Positions 1 to 56,400 are shown, numbered from the stretch's first letter. The stretch: DNA of 64,000 nt from Mastigias papua (GCA_964019165.1 OZ025278.1:12426987-12490986), one strand, 5' to 3'. Numbers and translations: made by a program. Notes: generated by a model from the letters alone, not told the origin.

Positions 1-382
1 CCAAAGCCATTGCGCCACTGACGTATTGCACGCTGAAGGTTAGAAAATTCACTGACCACAAGCAAGAGATGACATACATATGGGACCTCGAATATGGGTC
101 CCCAAGTTACCCACGTAGAGATTGCCCTAATCTAGTACGAAAGCCATCTATCAAGGCCAGTATGGAGAAAAAATAAAGGATTGTAGAAGTATACAATGAA
201 ATGGATCACACAGCAACGGAGGGCCACTACTGATATCACTGTAGATTTGAAACACTTCATAAAACAGCAAAATCTATGACGATTTGTCATTTGACTGGAT
301 AAAGTCTATGCAACTGAGACTGTAATTGCTATCAAATAGCAAAAAAATTACAAAAATTATTGAAAATAACCATAAGTCCTAC

Positions 383-7537
<7,155 letters not shown>

Positions 7538-9725
7538 TGCTGATTTGAGGCAGGGCGAGCTCAGTTCAAAGTGTTTTCTTTATAATTTTTTCACGCTGGA
7601 ACCGCAGCGAATTCAGAAGACTTAGAAACTTTCACTTAGTCAACAGTACTTGAAAGGAACCCAGCCATAATCAAACACAGTTCCGTCGAAGGCTTATGTG
7701 GAATCGAGGCTGGACCTTGCCAGCTCACAGCTCACTCACCGTCTGTTTCCCGGTTCATAACTAGTATGCGAACGAATTAATAGAGCAAAGTTTTATATAC
7801 ATATATAAACAGATATACAAATATATATACATATGGAGGACCTTACTTGGCAGCTTCTCTACAGCTGCAAAGCTATCTGCGTGAAGCAGGGGCGCAAATA
7901 AAGGGATTGCAACAACTCCCCTACTAATCCCAGCACCCGGCCCCAGTCGCTAGTTGAAAGGAGTAAAGTCGGTCCTGACCTAGCTTTGAACTTGGCTTCG
8001 TCTGAATTTGAATAATCCTACCAAATGTCGTAATTAGATTCGTTGAAAAACTGTCATAAACTCTATTGCATTCTGTGTAGAATGACGCATCTCTATATTC
8101 TAAAAGGTGCTTTCGTGAGATCTAAAAGCTTGGTCCTAAAAAGTGTCCCAGGATTTCATGCCCAGCCTTCCACTTTCTATTACCCTCAATTCTAGTGCCA
8201 CCACTTCTGCACATCAGTTTATGTAAACAATTTCGTCTGTTAACCTGGTGGCAGATAGGAGCCTTCTTCCCGTAGACAAATGATAGGCTGTTAAAGAATA
8301 AAAAGAGCATCATGCACTTTTACTTTGAAAGTTCATTTTGGTGCTCTTGAGCATTATTCCCTTTTTTGGCCAATCCTCTTTTCATGTGCTTGTTGGCCAG
8401 TAATAGACAGATACATTCAAGGTTTAACCTCTCGCTGTATTTATGGCATAAACTGGCTTGATTTTGCACCTAGTGCTGAGCTCACTTTATTCAAGCAAGT
8501 GATAATCATAGGAACAAGGTATCGAAAAAGGGTATTTTTCATTATGATCAGGCCCTCAGTAAAATGCTTGATCACATAGTAAATGTACCATGGGCAGAAG
8601 ATAAGAAGCTGAAAGGGAGAACTTAAGATTCAAAAGTATTCTTTGAGTTCTTGTCTTATATATACTTTCTTCCTAAACAACCAATCCCCAGAGTTAAAAA
8701 ACGATTTGGCTAGCTTTGGTTAATTTCATAAATTTGTCTCTTGTTGCAATTGTGTTTAGTTGCATTCATGCTGTATATGGACTAGATTGATGAAAAAATG
8801 AAAATGAAAAATGAAAATATGTTAACTTATGGGACTATTATTGCTTTTTCGTTCCCTTAGAGGTTCAAAAAGTAGTGCTGGCAAACCAGCAGAATAATGC
8901 CAACACTATTTTTAGCTTGGTGCTCTCATGAGTCATCTGTTGCTGACAATGGCCTTTCCAGAGTTAAGTCAGTCCATAGATCAGCCAAAGGCTTTTAGTT
9001 TATAGTGTAGTAGTAACTTATAGTCACAGTTACCGTACTTTCTCCAAAAATGTCCAGGATGGTTATTAATCTTCATTAATTTTGGAAGGAGCTTTTCTAG
9101 AGAGGAGCATTTAATCGAGTGAAGTTTACTGAAAAACTAAAACCTTTGAAATTTGCACGAAGCTTCTATTAGAGAGGGCATTTTTAAGAGATAGGGCGTT
9201 AGTTGGATACAGTAAACTGGAAAGTTCGCGTAAGGAAGCTTTGCAGGGCGCTTTCTCCCACTAGCCCCGAAAGCAGACAAGAATGCTCCAAAAACTGTGT
9301 AGCTACCATCAATCTCAGTATAAACTAATCAGCTTTCTCTGATCTTTCATTCCTCGGTTTGTTTGTTTGCTACCTTTGCAAGCCTCGGTTATAACAATAA
9401 ACACACGTGCACTCCATCCCAAGGGATAGCACTTGTACAACATGTCTCCTTTTGATGCAGGTGCACTTTATAGAAGGCTTATTGTTCTGCAGCCCCAAGG
9501 GAGGCTGATTTCATTTGTGTTTTTACTGTCTCTCGTGGATTAGCTGCTATTGATTGTTCAACAACACCCGTTAAAACAGCTACTCAGTTGCTGTATTGGA
9601 TGTACAACGGCTGGCCCAAGGACTTCGCGTATGCTAACACAAAACTACAACAAACATAGATCTTCAATAACTCTTCTTTTGACATATCATACAAGTGGAA
9701 GAACAAGGAAAAGTACATATACGAA
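7538..9725. other. Intergenic region upstream of STK3/4
   Basis: No gene is recognised. The part next to 7537 should hold the STK3/4 promoter and 5' UTR, but no clear TATA box or initiator can be assigned. A short AT-rich simple stretch lies at about 7790-7840. Around 9030-9220 a weak inverted similarity (CAGTTACCGTA against a TACAGTAAACTGG-type end) might be an old transposon, but it is too decayed to call. Short open frames here have no recognisable product. Confidence 0.5.
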
Positions 9726-10208
9726 ATGAATATTGAACAGCATTCTACACCAGCAAGTCTATGGAAGATCTTTGATAGTCCTCAGAAGATGAGAGAAATA
9801 ACTTGGGCGCCGAAGAGACCGAGAAGCAAAAGCATGTTCACACGTCTACCAGGTAGGCACACAACGAAGCCTAGACGGCTGTGCTTCTCTGAAGTCTTTG
9901 ACGATGATGGAACAGAAGAGATTTTAGCAATACCTATAGAAAATACGATCAATGAGCTAGCTGCTCTAAATTTGAATAAAGCCGATGTTGTAAACACGCC
10001 GATTTCAAGCAGGGACAGAGCATACACAGAGTTAACGCCTTCAGAGTTAGATCAAGAATTTGAAAGACTTCAGAAGAAATCGCGTAAGAGACATAATCCT
10101 GAGAAGAAGTCGGATGTAGACTGCAGGTACATGCGCGCTAGTAGAAGAATAAAATTGGATGATATCGTGGAACAGAAGCTCAAATCCATGTGCAAGAATG
10201 TTCGATAA
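9726..10208 (+). CDS. Possible intronless gene, 160 aa, basic, with cyclin-docking-like motif; function unknown
   Basis: A single uninterrupted frame of 160 codons runs from ATG 9726 to TAA 10208. I do not recognise the family. The composition looks coding: many charged residues, no low-complexity runs, basic clusters at residues 29-51 and 117-142 that could act in nuclear import, and four S/T-P sites (residues 8-9, 18-19, 91-92 and 104-105). Residues 50-54 read RRLCF, which fits the RxL (Cy) cyclin-docking consensus found in CDK inhibitors and substrates. Together this suggests, as inference only, a nuclear cell-cycle-related protein. The start is the first ATG of the frame (context CGAAATGAA). 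It lies between the divergent STK3/4 and CAMSAP genes. Alternatives are a lineage-specific gene, a retrogene, or a chance frame. Confidence 0.45.
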   Translation: MNIEQHSTPASLWKIFDSPQKMREITWAPKRPRSKSMFTRLPGRHTTKPRRLCFSEVFDDDGTEEILAIPIENTINELAALNLNKADVVNTPISSRDRAYTELTPSELDQEFERLQKKSRKRHNPEKKSDVDCRYMRASRRIKLDDIVEQKLKSMCKNVR

Positions 10209-12009
10209 CTTTTAACCTAAAAAGAGAATGTACTTGTCGTTTGCAAAAAGCTAAGAGTAATGGTGAATAATTGACTGGTACAAAGCTGGCTTCAAAAATG
10301 AAATCAAAACACTTTTATATAGGTGTATTTTGAGTTGTAGCAACTTATAGCAAATATCGAGATTTCATTTTATTTACGTTTCATGCATTTGACTATTCTC
10401 TCCCCAAAGTTTTGGTACATTTACCACGATTGTGTTAAGGATAAACTTCATACATGCGATGATAGATTTTAATGATGCATAAGATCTACAACAGGGGATG
10501 TTCTAAGTAATTTTCACTGGTGGTGAAGCGACACTCAAGGGCGTCACAGCTGTGGGGTTTGGAGGATGTGTCATAGAGCTTTCCCGCGGACTTACCTACC
10601 TCACTGTGTGTAGTGCAAGACAATCAAACAGACATTGATTGACAGTAGTGAGACCAAAGAAGTAAAAAGTAATTCTACACTTGAGCATTATGCGGATACT
10701 ATTTTTAACATTAATTTGTAAAAAAACTTCAAGCAAAAGGGCACTAGCTATCGGGGAATTATTGGCCAACCAGTGGGGAAATCTAAGGGCTTGGTGGAGG
10801 AGTCTCCCCTCTAGTTTGTATGCGAAAAGATCCACTGATTTACAGTCATATTTTGATGCTATGGCTGAAGATGACTTTGGAATCAATCGAAACATGCATC
10901 AATCAAAATGTGCTCCACACTTCATATTAAAGTTTATCTTCGTTTGTGTGTCGTTTACAAAAAAATTGCTGCTTCTGAGAAACTTTGGTAACCGACTCGT
11001 AAAATGCGTTATTCTTTAACTGAACAACTCAGTGTCCAAGGCCAATGATCGTTACAATCGAAGGAGCTGTATCTTTAGATACAAATTCGAATCTTTAGAT
11101 ACACGTTTTTACGTATAGGTGCATCCTTTGAGGAGAGTTTAAATATCAGCTAATGTTAAACCGGACATTACCCCTTGGGAACGAGATGTCTGAGTTTAGT
11201 TCAGTTTCATATTTTAAACTTCTGGTAAAGCCCAGAGAAAGCTTTGCCTATAAACGACTCAGAAATAGCACTGTTTAGATTCTAGATATAAATATCACTA
11301 CAGTTTTCTCATGTAACAACTATATTACTATTTGAACATGTCCAGTGTGGAGATTAGAGATGAGTTCGGAACAGAAAAAAGAGTATAGGAATGTAATGGA
11401 GACCTTAATCACAGTAAAGGCTACGTTTGAGCTTGGACCATCATGACTTGTGTCAACCAATGGTATAGAAGCGCCATATTTTTCACTTTGGGTTTACATG
11501 AAGTTCCTTGCGAAGAAAAACATGGCGCTTGCTTTTGAAGCGCTATCCGTTAAACTTGATGGAATGCTTTGGGTTTATATACACCCATGAGTATTTTCTA
11601 TTTAGCGATCAATTGCTAGGTATTTGCTTAAGAAACTGAAAGATTTTGCAAGCCGGATTGCAGAGAACTGATATATTATCTGCGAAGATAATGCAAATGA
11701 CAGGTTTGTTTAGAGTGGCGCCGCTGGATGAGGCCTAACTTGAAATAACTTGCCTTGCTTATAGGATACCTTACCAAAGAGATCTACTGAAAAGTTGCAT
11801 TTTATGAAAGTAGTAGCCAGCAGAGGATTTGATTGAGTTAAAAATATAATGAGAGAATATACCTACATAAGGCAGACGTCTTCTGGAAGTTGTGTTATAT
11901 AAAGTTGATGGGAGCTGGCTGCAAGTAATTGACTTGCCGTCTTGCATGGAGCTATGTTGCATGTAGGAGCAAAATTTACTTGTTGAACTGACTATTCAAG
12001 ATAAGAGTA
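10209..12009. other. Intergenic region upstream of CAMSAP
   Basis: No confident gene. It should contain the CAMSAP promoter and 5' UTR; an in-frame stop (TGA, 11989-11991) just before the chosen ATG supports that start. A 112-codon frame at 10681-11019 was judged unlikely to be real. I see no TATA box or repeat that can be named with confidence. Confidence 0.4.
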
Positions 12010-47032
<35,023 letters not shown>

Positions 47033-47400
47033 TCTCGTTGTTTCAGAGTCTTATGTATATTAGTTCATCCTTTGTTTCTTCTGTACAGTATTTACATTTT
47101 TCACATAAACCAATTGGCACGAAAGCCCTCCTTTAATGTTGTCCCAGATATGTTCAGTTTTTTCAAATTTGCTAATATGTTTATGGCCGTTGCCTGTCTA
47201 CTGCTGGCCAGCGCATTCTTTCGAAAATTATGCTTTAATTTCAAAAGTATAACTGTACAGACCCTAGTAGCACAGATTGTGACCAAATTACATTATGTTT
47301 TCCTCAGACTACCATTCCCTTTTGCCAGAAGTGTTCCATCTATCCTTCTGAAGTATAAGATCTCACGTAATATTACATATTCGTTCCCTATCATTGGTGA
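47033..47400 (+). other. CAMSAP 3' flank / presumed 3' UTR
   Basis: The 368 bp between the CAMSAP stop and the satellite array has no canonical AATAAA and no recognisable gene. Either the 3' UTR uses a variant poly(A) signal here, or the transcript continues into the satellite. Confidence 0.4.
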
Positions 47401-50400
47401 TTGAAAAGTGATGAAAATGAGCGATTTTTGGCCAAAAAGTAAGGCTATAGCCTTGGTATTTTGCTCAAAAATGACCAAATTTGAAATTGATTGATTTTGA
47501 TTGAACATTGAAAAGTGATGAAAATGAGCGATTTTTGGCCAAAAAGTAAGGCTATAGCCTTGGTATTTTGCTCAAAAATGACCAAATTTGAAATTGATTG
47601 ATTTTGATTGAACATTGAAAAGTGATGAAAATGAGCGATTTTTGGCCAAAAAGTAAGGCTATAGCCTTAGTATTTTGCTCAAAAATGACCAAATTTGAAA
47701 TTGATTGATTTTGATTGAACATTGAAAAGTGATGAAAATGAGCGATTTTTGGCCAAAAAGTAAGGCTATAGCCTTGGTATTTTGCTCAAAAATGACCAAA
47801 TTTGAAATTGATTGATTTTGATTGAACATTGAAAAGTGATGAAAATGAGCGATTTTTGGCCAAAAAGTAAGGCTATAGCCTTGGTATTTTGCTCAAAAAT
47901 GACCAAATTTGAAATTGATTGATTTTGATTGAACATTGAAAAGTGATGAAAATGAGCGATTTTTGGCCAAAAAGTAAGGCTATAGCCTTGGTATTTTGCT
48001 CAAAAATGACCAAATTTGAAATTGATTGATTTTGATTGAACATTGAAAAGTGATGAAAATGAGCGATTTTTGGCCAAAAAGTAAGGCTATAGCCTTGGTA
48101 TTTTGCTCAAAAATGACCAAATTTGAAATTGATTGATTTTGATTGAACATTGAAAAGTGATGAAAATGAGCGATTTTTGGCCAAAAAGTAAGGCTATAGC
48201 CTTGGTATTTTGCTCAAAAATGACCAAATTTGAAATTGATTGATTTTGATTGAACATTGAAAAGTGATGAAACTGAGCGATTTTTGGCCAAAAAGTAAGG
48301 CTATAGCCTTGGTATTTTGCTCAAAAATGACCAAATTTGAAATTGATTGATTTTGATTGAACATTGAAAAGTGATGAAAATGAGCGATTTTTGGCCAAAA
48401 AGTAAGGCTATAGCCTTGGTATTTTGCTCAAAAATGACCAAATTTGAAATTGATTGATTTTGATTGAACATTGAAAAGTGATGAAAATGAGCGATTTTTG
48501 GCCAAAAAGTAAGGCTATAGCCTTAGTATTTTGCTCAAAAATGACCAAATTTGAAATTGATTGATTTTGATTGAACATTGAAAAGTGATGAAAATGAGCG
48601 ATTTTTGGCCAAAAAGTAAGGCTATCGTCTTGGTATTTTGCTCAAAAATGACCAAATTTGAAATTGATTGATTTTGATTGAACATTGAAAAGTGATGAAA
48701 ATGAGCGATGTTTGGCCAAAAAGTAAGGCTATAGCCTTGGTATTTTGCTCAAAAATGACCAAATTTGAAATTGATTGATTTTGATTGAACATTGAAAAGT
48801 GATGAAAATGAGCGATTTTTGGCCAAAAAGTAAGGCTATAGCCTTGGTATTTTGCTCAAAAATGACCAAATTTGAAATTGATTGATTTTGATTGAACATT
48901 GAAAAGTGATGAAAATGAGCGATTTTTGGCCAAAAAGTAAGGCTATCGTCTTGGTATTTTGCTCAAAAATGACCAAATTTGAAATTGATTGATTTTGATT
49001 GAACATTGAAAAGTGATGAAAATGAGCGATTTTTGGCCAAAAAGTAAGGCTATAGCCTTGGTATTTTGCTCAAAAATGACCAAATTTGAAATTGATTGAT
49101 TTTGATTGAACATTGAAAAGTGATGAAAATGAGCGATTTTTGGCCAAAAGGTAAGGCTATAGCCTTGGTATTTTGCTCAAAAATGACCTAATTTGAAATT
49201 GATTGATTTTGATTGAACATTGAAAAGTGATGAAAATGAGCGATTTTTGGCCAAAAAGTAAGGCTATAGCCTTGGTATTTTGCTCAAAAATGACCAAATT
49301 TGAAATTGATTGATTTTGATTGAACATTGAAAAGTGATGAAAATGAGCGATTTTTGGCCAAAAAGTAAGGCTATAGCCTTGGTATTTTGCTCAAAAATGA
49401 CCAAATTTGAAATTGATTGATTTTGATTGAACATTGAAAAGTGATGAAAATGAGCGATTTTTGGCCAAAAAGTAAGGCTATAGCCTTGGTATTTTGCTCA
49501 AAAATGACCAAATTTGAAATTGATTGATTTTGATTGAACATTGAAAAGTGATGAAACTGAGCGATTTTTGGCCAAAAAGTAAGGCTATAGCCTTGGTATT
49601 TTGCTCAAAAATGACCAAATTTGAAATTGATTGATTTTGATTGAACATTGAAAAGTGATGAAAATGAGCGATTTTTGGCCAAAAAGTAAGGCTATAGCCT
49701 TGGTATTTTGCTCAAAAATGACCAAATTTGAAATTGATTGATTTTGATTGAACATTGAAAAGTGATGAAAATGAGCGATTTTTGGCCAAAAAGTAAGGCT
49801 ATAGCCTTGGTATTTTGCTCAAAAATGACCAAATTTGAAATTGATTGATTTTGATTGAACATTGAAAAGTGATGAAAATGAGCGATTTTTGGCCAAAAAG
49901 TAAGGCTATAGCCTTGGTATTTTGCTCAAAAATGACCAAATTTGAAATTGATTGATTTTGATTGAACATTGAAAAGTGATGAAAATGAGCGATTTTTGGC
50001 CAAAAAGTAAGGCTATAGCCTTGGTATTTTGCTCAAAAATGACCAAATTTGAAATTGATTGATTTTGATTGAACATTGAAAAGTGATGAAAATGAGCGAT
50101 TTTTGGCCAAAAAGTAAGGCTATAGCCTTGGTATTTTGCTCAAAAATGACCATATTTGAAATTGATTGATTTTGATTGAACATTGAAAAGTGATGAAAAT
50201 GAGCGATTTTTGGCCAAAACGTAAGGCTATAGCCTTGGTATTTTGCTCAAAAATGACCAAATTTGAAATTGATTGATTTTGATTGAACATTGAAAAGTGA
50301 TGAAAATGAGCGATTTTTGGCCAAAAAGTAAGGCTATAGCCTTGGTATTTTGCTCAAAAATGACCAAATTTGAAATTGATTGATTTTGATTGAACATTGA

Positions 50401-53400
50401 AAAGTGATGAAAATGAGCGATTTTTGGCCAAAAAGTAAGGCTATAGCCTTGGTATTTTGCTCAAAAATGACCAAATTTGAAATTGATTGATTTTGATTGA
50501 ACATTGAAAAGTGATGAAAATGAGCGATTTTTGGCCAAAAAGTAAGGCTATAGCCTTGGTATTTTGCTCAAAAATGACCAAATTTGAAATTGATTGATTT
50601 TGATTGAACATTGAAAAGTGATGAAAATGAGCGATTTTTGGCCAAAAAGTAAGGCTATAGCCTTGGTATTTTGCTCAAAAATGACCAAATTTGAAATTGA
50701 TTGATTTTGATTGAACATTGAAAAGTGATGAAAATGAGCGATTTTTGGCCAAAAAGTAAGGCTATAGCCTTGGTATTTTGCTCAAAAATGACCAAATTTG
50801 AAATTGATTGATTTTGATTGAACATTGAAAAGTGATGAAAATGAGCGATTTTTGGCCAAAAAGTAAGGCTATAGCCTTGGTATTTTGCTCAAAAATGACC
50901 AAATTTGAAATTGATTGATTTTGATTGAACATTGAAAAGTGATGAAAATGAGCGATTTTTGGCCAAAAAGTAAGGCTATAGCCTTGGTATTTTGCTCAAA
51001 ATGACCAAATTTGAAATTGATTGATTTTGATTGAACATTGAAAAGTGATGAAAATGAGCGATTTTGGCCAAAAAGTAAGGCTATAGCCTTGGTATTTTGC
51101 TCAAAAATGACCAAATTTGAAATTGATTGATTTTGATTGAACATTGAAAAGTGATGAAAATGAGCGATTTTTGGCCAAAAAGTAAGGCTATAGCCTTGGT
51201 ATTTTGCTCAAAAATGACCAAATTTGAAATTGATTGATTTTGATTGAACATTGAAAAGTGATGAAAATGAGCGATTTTTGGCCAAAAAGTAAGGCTATAG
51301 CCTTGGTATTTTGCTCAAAAATGACCAAATTTGAAATTGATTGATTTTGATTGAACATTGAAAAGTGATGAAAATGAGCGATTTTTGGCCAAAAAGTAAG
51401 GCTATAGCCTTGGTATTTTGCTCAAAAATGACCAAATTTGAAATTGATTGATTTTGATTGAACATTGAAAAGTGATGAAAATGAGCGATTTTTGGCCAAA
51501 AAGTAAGGCTATAGCCTTGGTATTTTGCTCAAAAATGACCAAATTTGAAATTGATTGATTTTGATTGAACATTGAAAAGTGATGAAAATGAGCGATTTTT
51601 TGGCCAAAAAGTAAGGCTATAGCCTTGGTATTTTGCTCAAAAATGACCAAATTTGAAATTGATTGATTTTGATTGAACATTGAAAAGTGATGAAAATGAG
51701 CGATTTTTGGCCAAAAAGTAAGGCTATAGCCTTGGTATTTGCTCAAAAATGACCAAATTTGAAATTGATTGATTTTGATTGAACATTGAAAAGTGATGAA
51801 AATGAGCGATTTTTGGCCAAAAAGTAAGGCTATAGCCTTGGTATTTTGCTCAAAAATGACCAAATTTGAAATTGATTGATTTTGATTGAACATTGAAAAG
51901 TGATGAAAATGAGCGATTTTTGGCCAAAAAGTAAGGCTATAGCCTTGGTATTTTGCTCAAAAATGACCAAATTTGAAATTGATTGATTTTGATTGAACAT
52001 TGAAAAGTGATGAAAATGAGCGATTTTGGCCAAAAAGTAAGGCTATAGCCTTGGTATTTTGCTCAAAAATGACCAAAATTTGAAATTGATTGATTTTGAT
52101 TGAACATTGAAAAGTGATGAAAATGAGCGATTTTTGGCCAAAAAGTAAGGCTATAGCCTTGGTATTTTGCTCAAAAATGACCAAATTTGAAATTGATTGA
52201 TTTTGATTGAACATTGAAAAGTGATGAAAATGAGCGATTTTTGGCCAAAAAGTAAGGCTATAGCCTTGGTATTTTGCTCAAAAATGACCAAATTTGAAAT
52301 TGATTGATTTTGATTGAACATTGAAAAGTGATGAAAATGAGCGATTTTTGGCCAAAAGTAAGGCTATAGCCTTGGTATTTTGCTCAAAAATGACCAAATT
52401 TGAAATTGATTGATTTTGATTGAACATTGAAAAGTGATGAAAATGAGCGATTTTTGGCCAAAAAGTAAGGCTATAGCCTTGGTATTTTGCTCAAAAATGA
52501 CCAAATTTGAAATTGATTGATTTTGATTGAACATTGAAAAGTGATGAAAATGAGCGATTTTTGCCAAAAAGTAAGGCTATAGCCTTGGTATTTTGCTCAA
52601 AAATGACCAAATTTGAAATTGATTGATTTTGATTGAACATTGAAAAGTGATGAAAATGAGCGATTTTTGGCCAAAAAGTAAGGCTATAGCCTTGGTATTT
52701 TGCTCAAAAATGACCAAATTTGAAATTGATTGATTTTGATTGAACATTGAAAAGTGATGAAAATGAGCGATTTTTGGCCAAAAAGTAAGGCTATAGCCTT
52801 GGTATGTTGCTCAAAAATGACCAAATTTGAAATTGATTGATTTTGATTGAACATTGAAAAGTGATGAAAATGAGCGATTTTGGCCAAAAAGTAAGGCTAT
52901 AGCCTTGGTATTTTGCTCAAAAATGACCAAATTTGAAATTGATTGATTTTGATTGAACATTGAAAAGTGATGAAAATGAGCGATTTTTGGCCAAAAAGTA
53001 AGGCTATAGCCTTGGTATTTTGCTCAAAAATGACCAAATTTGAAATTGATTGATTTTGATTGAACATTGAAAAGTGATGAAAATGAGCGATTTTTGGCCA
53101 AAAAGTAAGGCTATAGCCTTGGTATTTTGCTCAAAAATGACCAAATTTGAAATTGATTGATTTTGATTGAACATTGAAAAGTGATGAAAATGAGCGATTT
53201 TTGGCCAAAAAGTAAGGCTATAGCCTTGGTATTTTGCTCAAAAATGACCAAATTTGAAATTGATTGATTTTGATTGAACATTGAAAAGTGATGAAAATGA
53301 GCGATTTTTGGCCAAAAAGTAAGGCTATAGCCTTGGTATTTTGCTCAAAAATGACCAAATTTGAAATTGATTGATTTTGATTGAACATTGAAAAGTGATG

Positions 53401-56400
53401 AAAATGAGCGATTTTTGGCCAAAAAGTAAGGCTATAGCCTTGGTATTTTGCTCAAAAATGACCAAATTTGAAATTGATTGATTTTGATTGAACATTGAAA
53501 AGTGATGAAAATGAGCGATTTTTGGCCAAAAAGTAAGGCTATAGCCTTGGTATTTTGCTCAAAAATGACCAAATTTGAAATTGATTGATTTTGATTGAAC
53601 ATTGAAAAGTGATGAAAATGAGCGATTTTTGGCCAAAAAGTAAGGCTATAGCCTTGGTATTTTGCTCAAAAATGACCAAATTTGAAATTGATTGATTTTG
53701 ATTGAACATTGAAAAGTGATGAAAATGAGCGATTTTTGGCCAAAAAGTAAGGCTATAGCCTTGGTATTTTGCTCAAAAATGACCAAATTTGAAATTGATT
53801 GATTTTGATTGAACATTGAAAAGTGATGAAAATGAGCGATTTTTGGCCAAAAAGTAAGGCTATAGCCTTGGTATTTTGCTCAAAAATGACCAAATTTGAA
53901 ATTGATTGATTTTGATTGAACATTGAAAAGTGATGAAAATGAGCGATTTTTGGCCAAAAAGTAAGGCTATAGCCTTGGTATTTTGCTCAAAAATGACCAA
54001 ATTTGAAATTGATTGATTTTGATTGAACATTGAAAAGTGATGAAAATGAGCGATTTTGGCCAAAAAGTAAGGCTATAGCCTTGGTATTTTGCTCAAAAAT
54101 GACCAAATTTGAAATTGATTGATTTTGATTGAACATTGAAAAGTGATGAAAATGAGCGATTTTTGGCCAAAAAGTAAGGCTATAGCCTTGGTATTTTGCT
54201 CAAAAATGACCAAATTTGAAATTGATTGATTTTGATTGAACATTGAAAAGTGATGAAAATGAGCGATTTTTGGCCAAAAAGTAAGGCTATAGCCTTGGTA
54301 TTTTGCTCAAAAATGACCAAATTTGAAATTGATTGATTTTGATTGAACATTGAAAAGTGATGAAAATGAGCGATTTTTGGCCAAAAAGTAAGGCTATAGC
54401 CTTGGTATTTTGCTCAAAAATGACCAAATTTGAAATTGATTGATTTTGATTGAACATTGAAAAGTGATGAAAATGAGCGATTTTTGGCCAAAAAGTAAGG
54501 CTATAGCCTTGGTATTTTGCTCAAAAATGACCAAATTTGAAATTGATTGATTTTGATTGAACATTGAAAAGTGATGAAAATGAGCGATTTTTGGCCAAAA
54601 AGTAAGGCTATAGCCTTGGTATTTTGCTCAAAAATGACCAAATTTGAAATTGATTGATTTTGATTGAACATTGAAAAGTGATGAAAATGAGCGATTTTTG
54701 GCCAAAAAGTAAGGCTATAGCCTTGGTATTTTGCTCAAAAATGACCAAATTTGAAATTGATTGATTTTGATTGAACATTGAAAAGTGATGAAAATGAGCG
54801 ATTTTTGGCCAAAAAGTAAGGCTATAGCCTTGGTATTTTGCTCAAAAATGACCAAATTTGAAATTGATTGATTTTGATTGAACATTGAAAAGTGATGAAA
54901 ATGAGCGATTTTTGGCCAAAAAGTAAGGCTATAGCCTTGGTATTTTGCTCAAAAATGACCAAATTTGAAATTGATTGATTTTGATTGAACATTGAAAAGT
55001 GATGAAAATGAGCGATTTTTGGCCAAAAAGTAAGGCTATAGCCTTGGTATTTTGCTCAAAAATGACCAAATTTGAAATTGATTGATTTTGATTGAACATT
55101 GAAAAGTGATGAAAATGAGCGATTTTTGGCCAAAAAGTAAGGCTATAGCCTTGGTATTTTGCTCAAAAATGACCAAATTTGAAATTGATTGATTTTGATT
55201 GAACATTGAAAAGTGATGAAAATGAGCGATTTTTGGCCAAAAAGTAAGGCTATAGCCTTGGTATTTTGCTCAAAAATGACCAAATTTGAAATTGATTGAT
55301 TTTGATTGAACATTGAAAAGTGATGAAAATGAGCGATTTTTGGCCAAAAAGTAAGGCTATAGCCTTGGTATTTTGCTCAAAAATGACCAAATTTGAAATT
55401 GATTGATTTTGATTGAACATTGAAAAGTGATGAAAATGAGCGATTTTTGGCCAAAAAGTAAGGCTATAGCCTTGGTATTTTGCTCAAAAATGACCAAATT
55501 TGAAATTGATTGATTTTGATTGAACATTGAAAAGTGATGAAAATGAGCGATTTTTGGCCAAAAAGTAAGGCTATAGCCTTGGTATTTTGCTCAAAAATGA
55601 CCAAATTTGAAATTGATTGATTTTGATTGAACATTGAAAAGTGATGAAAATGAGCGATTTTTGGCCAAAAAGTAAGGCTATAGCCTTGGTATTTTGCTCA
55701 AAAATGACCAAATTTGAAATTGATTGATTTTGATTGAACATTGAAAAGTGATGAAAATGAGCGATTTTTGGCCAAAAAGTAAGGCTATAGCCTTGGTATT
55801 TTGCTCAAAAATGACCAAATTTGAAATTGATTGATTTTGATTGAACATTGAAAAGTGATGAAAATGAGCGATTTTTGGCCAAAAAGTAAGGCTATAGCCT
55901 TGGTATTTTGCTCAAAAATGACCAAATTTGAAATTGATTGATTTTGATTGAACATTGAAAAGTGATGAAAATGAGCGATTTTTGGCCAAAAAGTAAGGCT
56001 ATAGCCTTGGTATTTTGCTCAAAAATGACCAAATTTGAAATTGATTGATTTTGATTGAACATTGAAAAGTGATGAAAATGAGCGATTTTTGGCCAAAAAG
56101 TAAGGCTATAGCCTTGGTATTTTGCTCAAAAATGACCAAATTTGAAATTGATTGATTTTGATTGAACATTGAAAAGTGATGAAAATGAGCGATTTTTGGC
56201 CAAAAAGTAAGGCTATAGCCTTGGTATTTTGCTCAAAAATGACCAAATTTGAAATTGATTGATTTTGATTGAACATTGAAAAGTGATGAAAATGAGCGAT
56301 TTTTGGCCAAAAAGTAAGGCTATAGCCTTGGTATTTTGCTCAAAAATGACCAAATTTGAAATTGATTGATTTTGATTGAACATTGAAAAGTGATGAAAAT

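Noticed and set aside
10681..11019. 112-codon frame upstream of CAMSAP
   Set aside because: No recognisable family, hydrophobic and uneven composition, and the opposite strand is open as well; probably chance.
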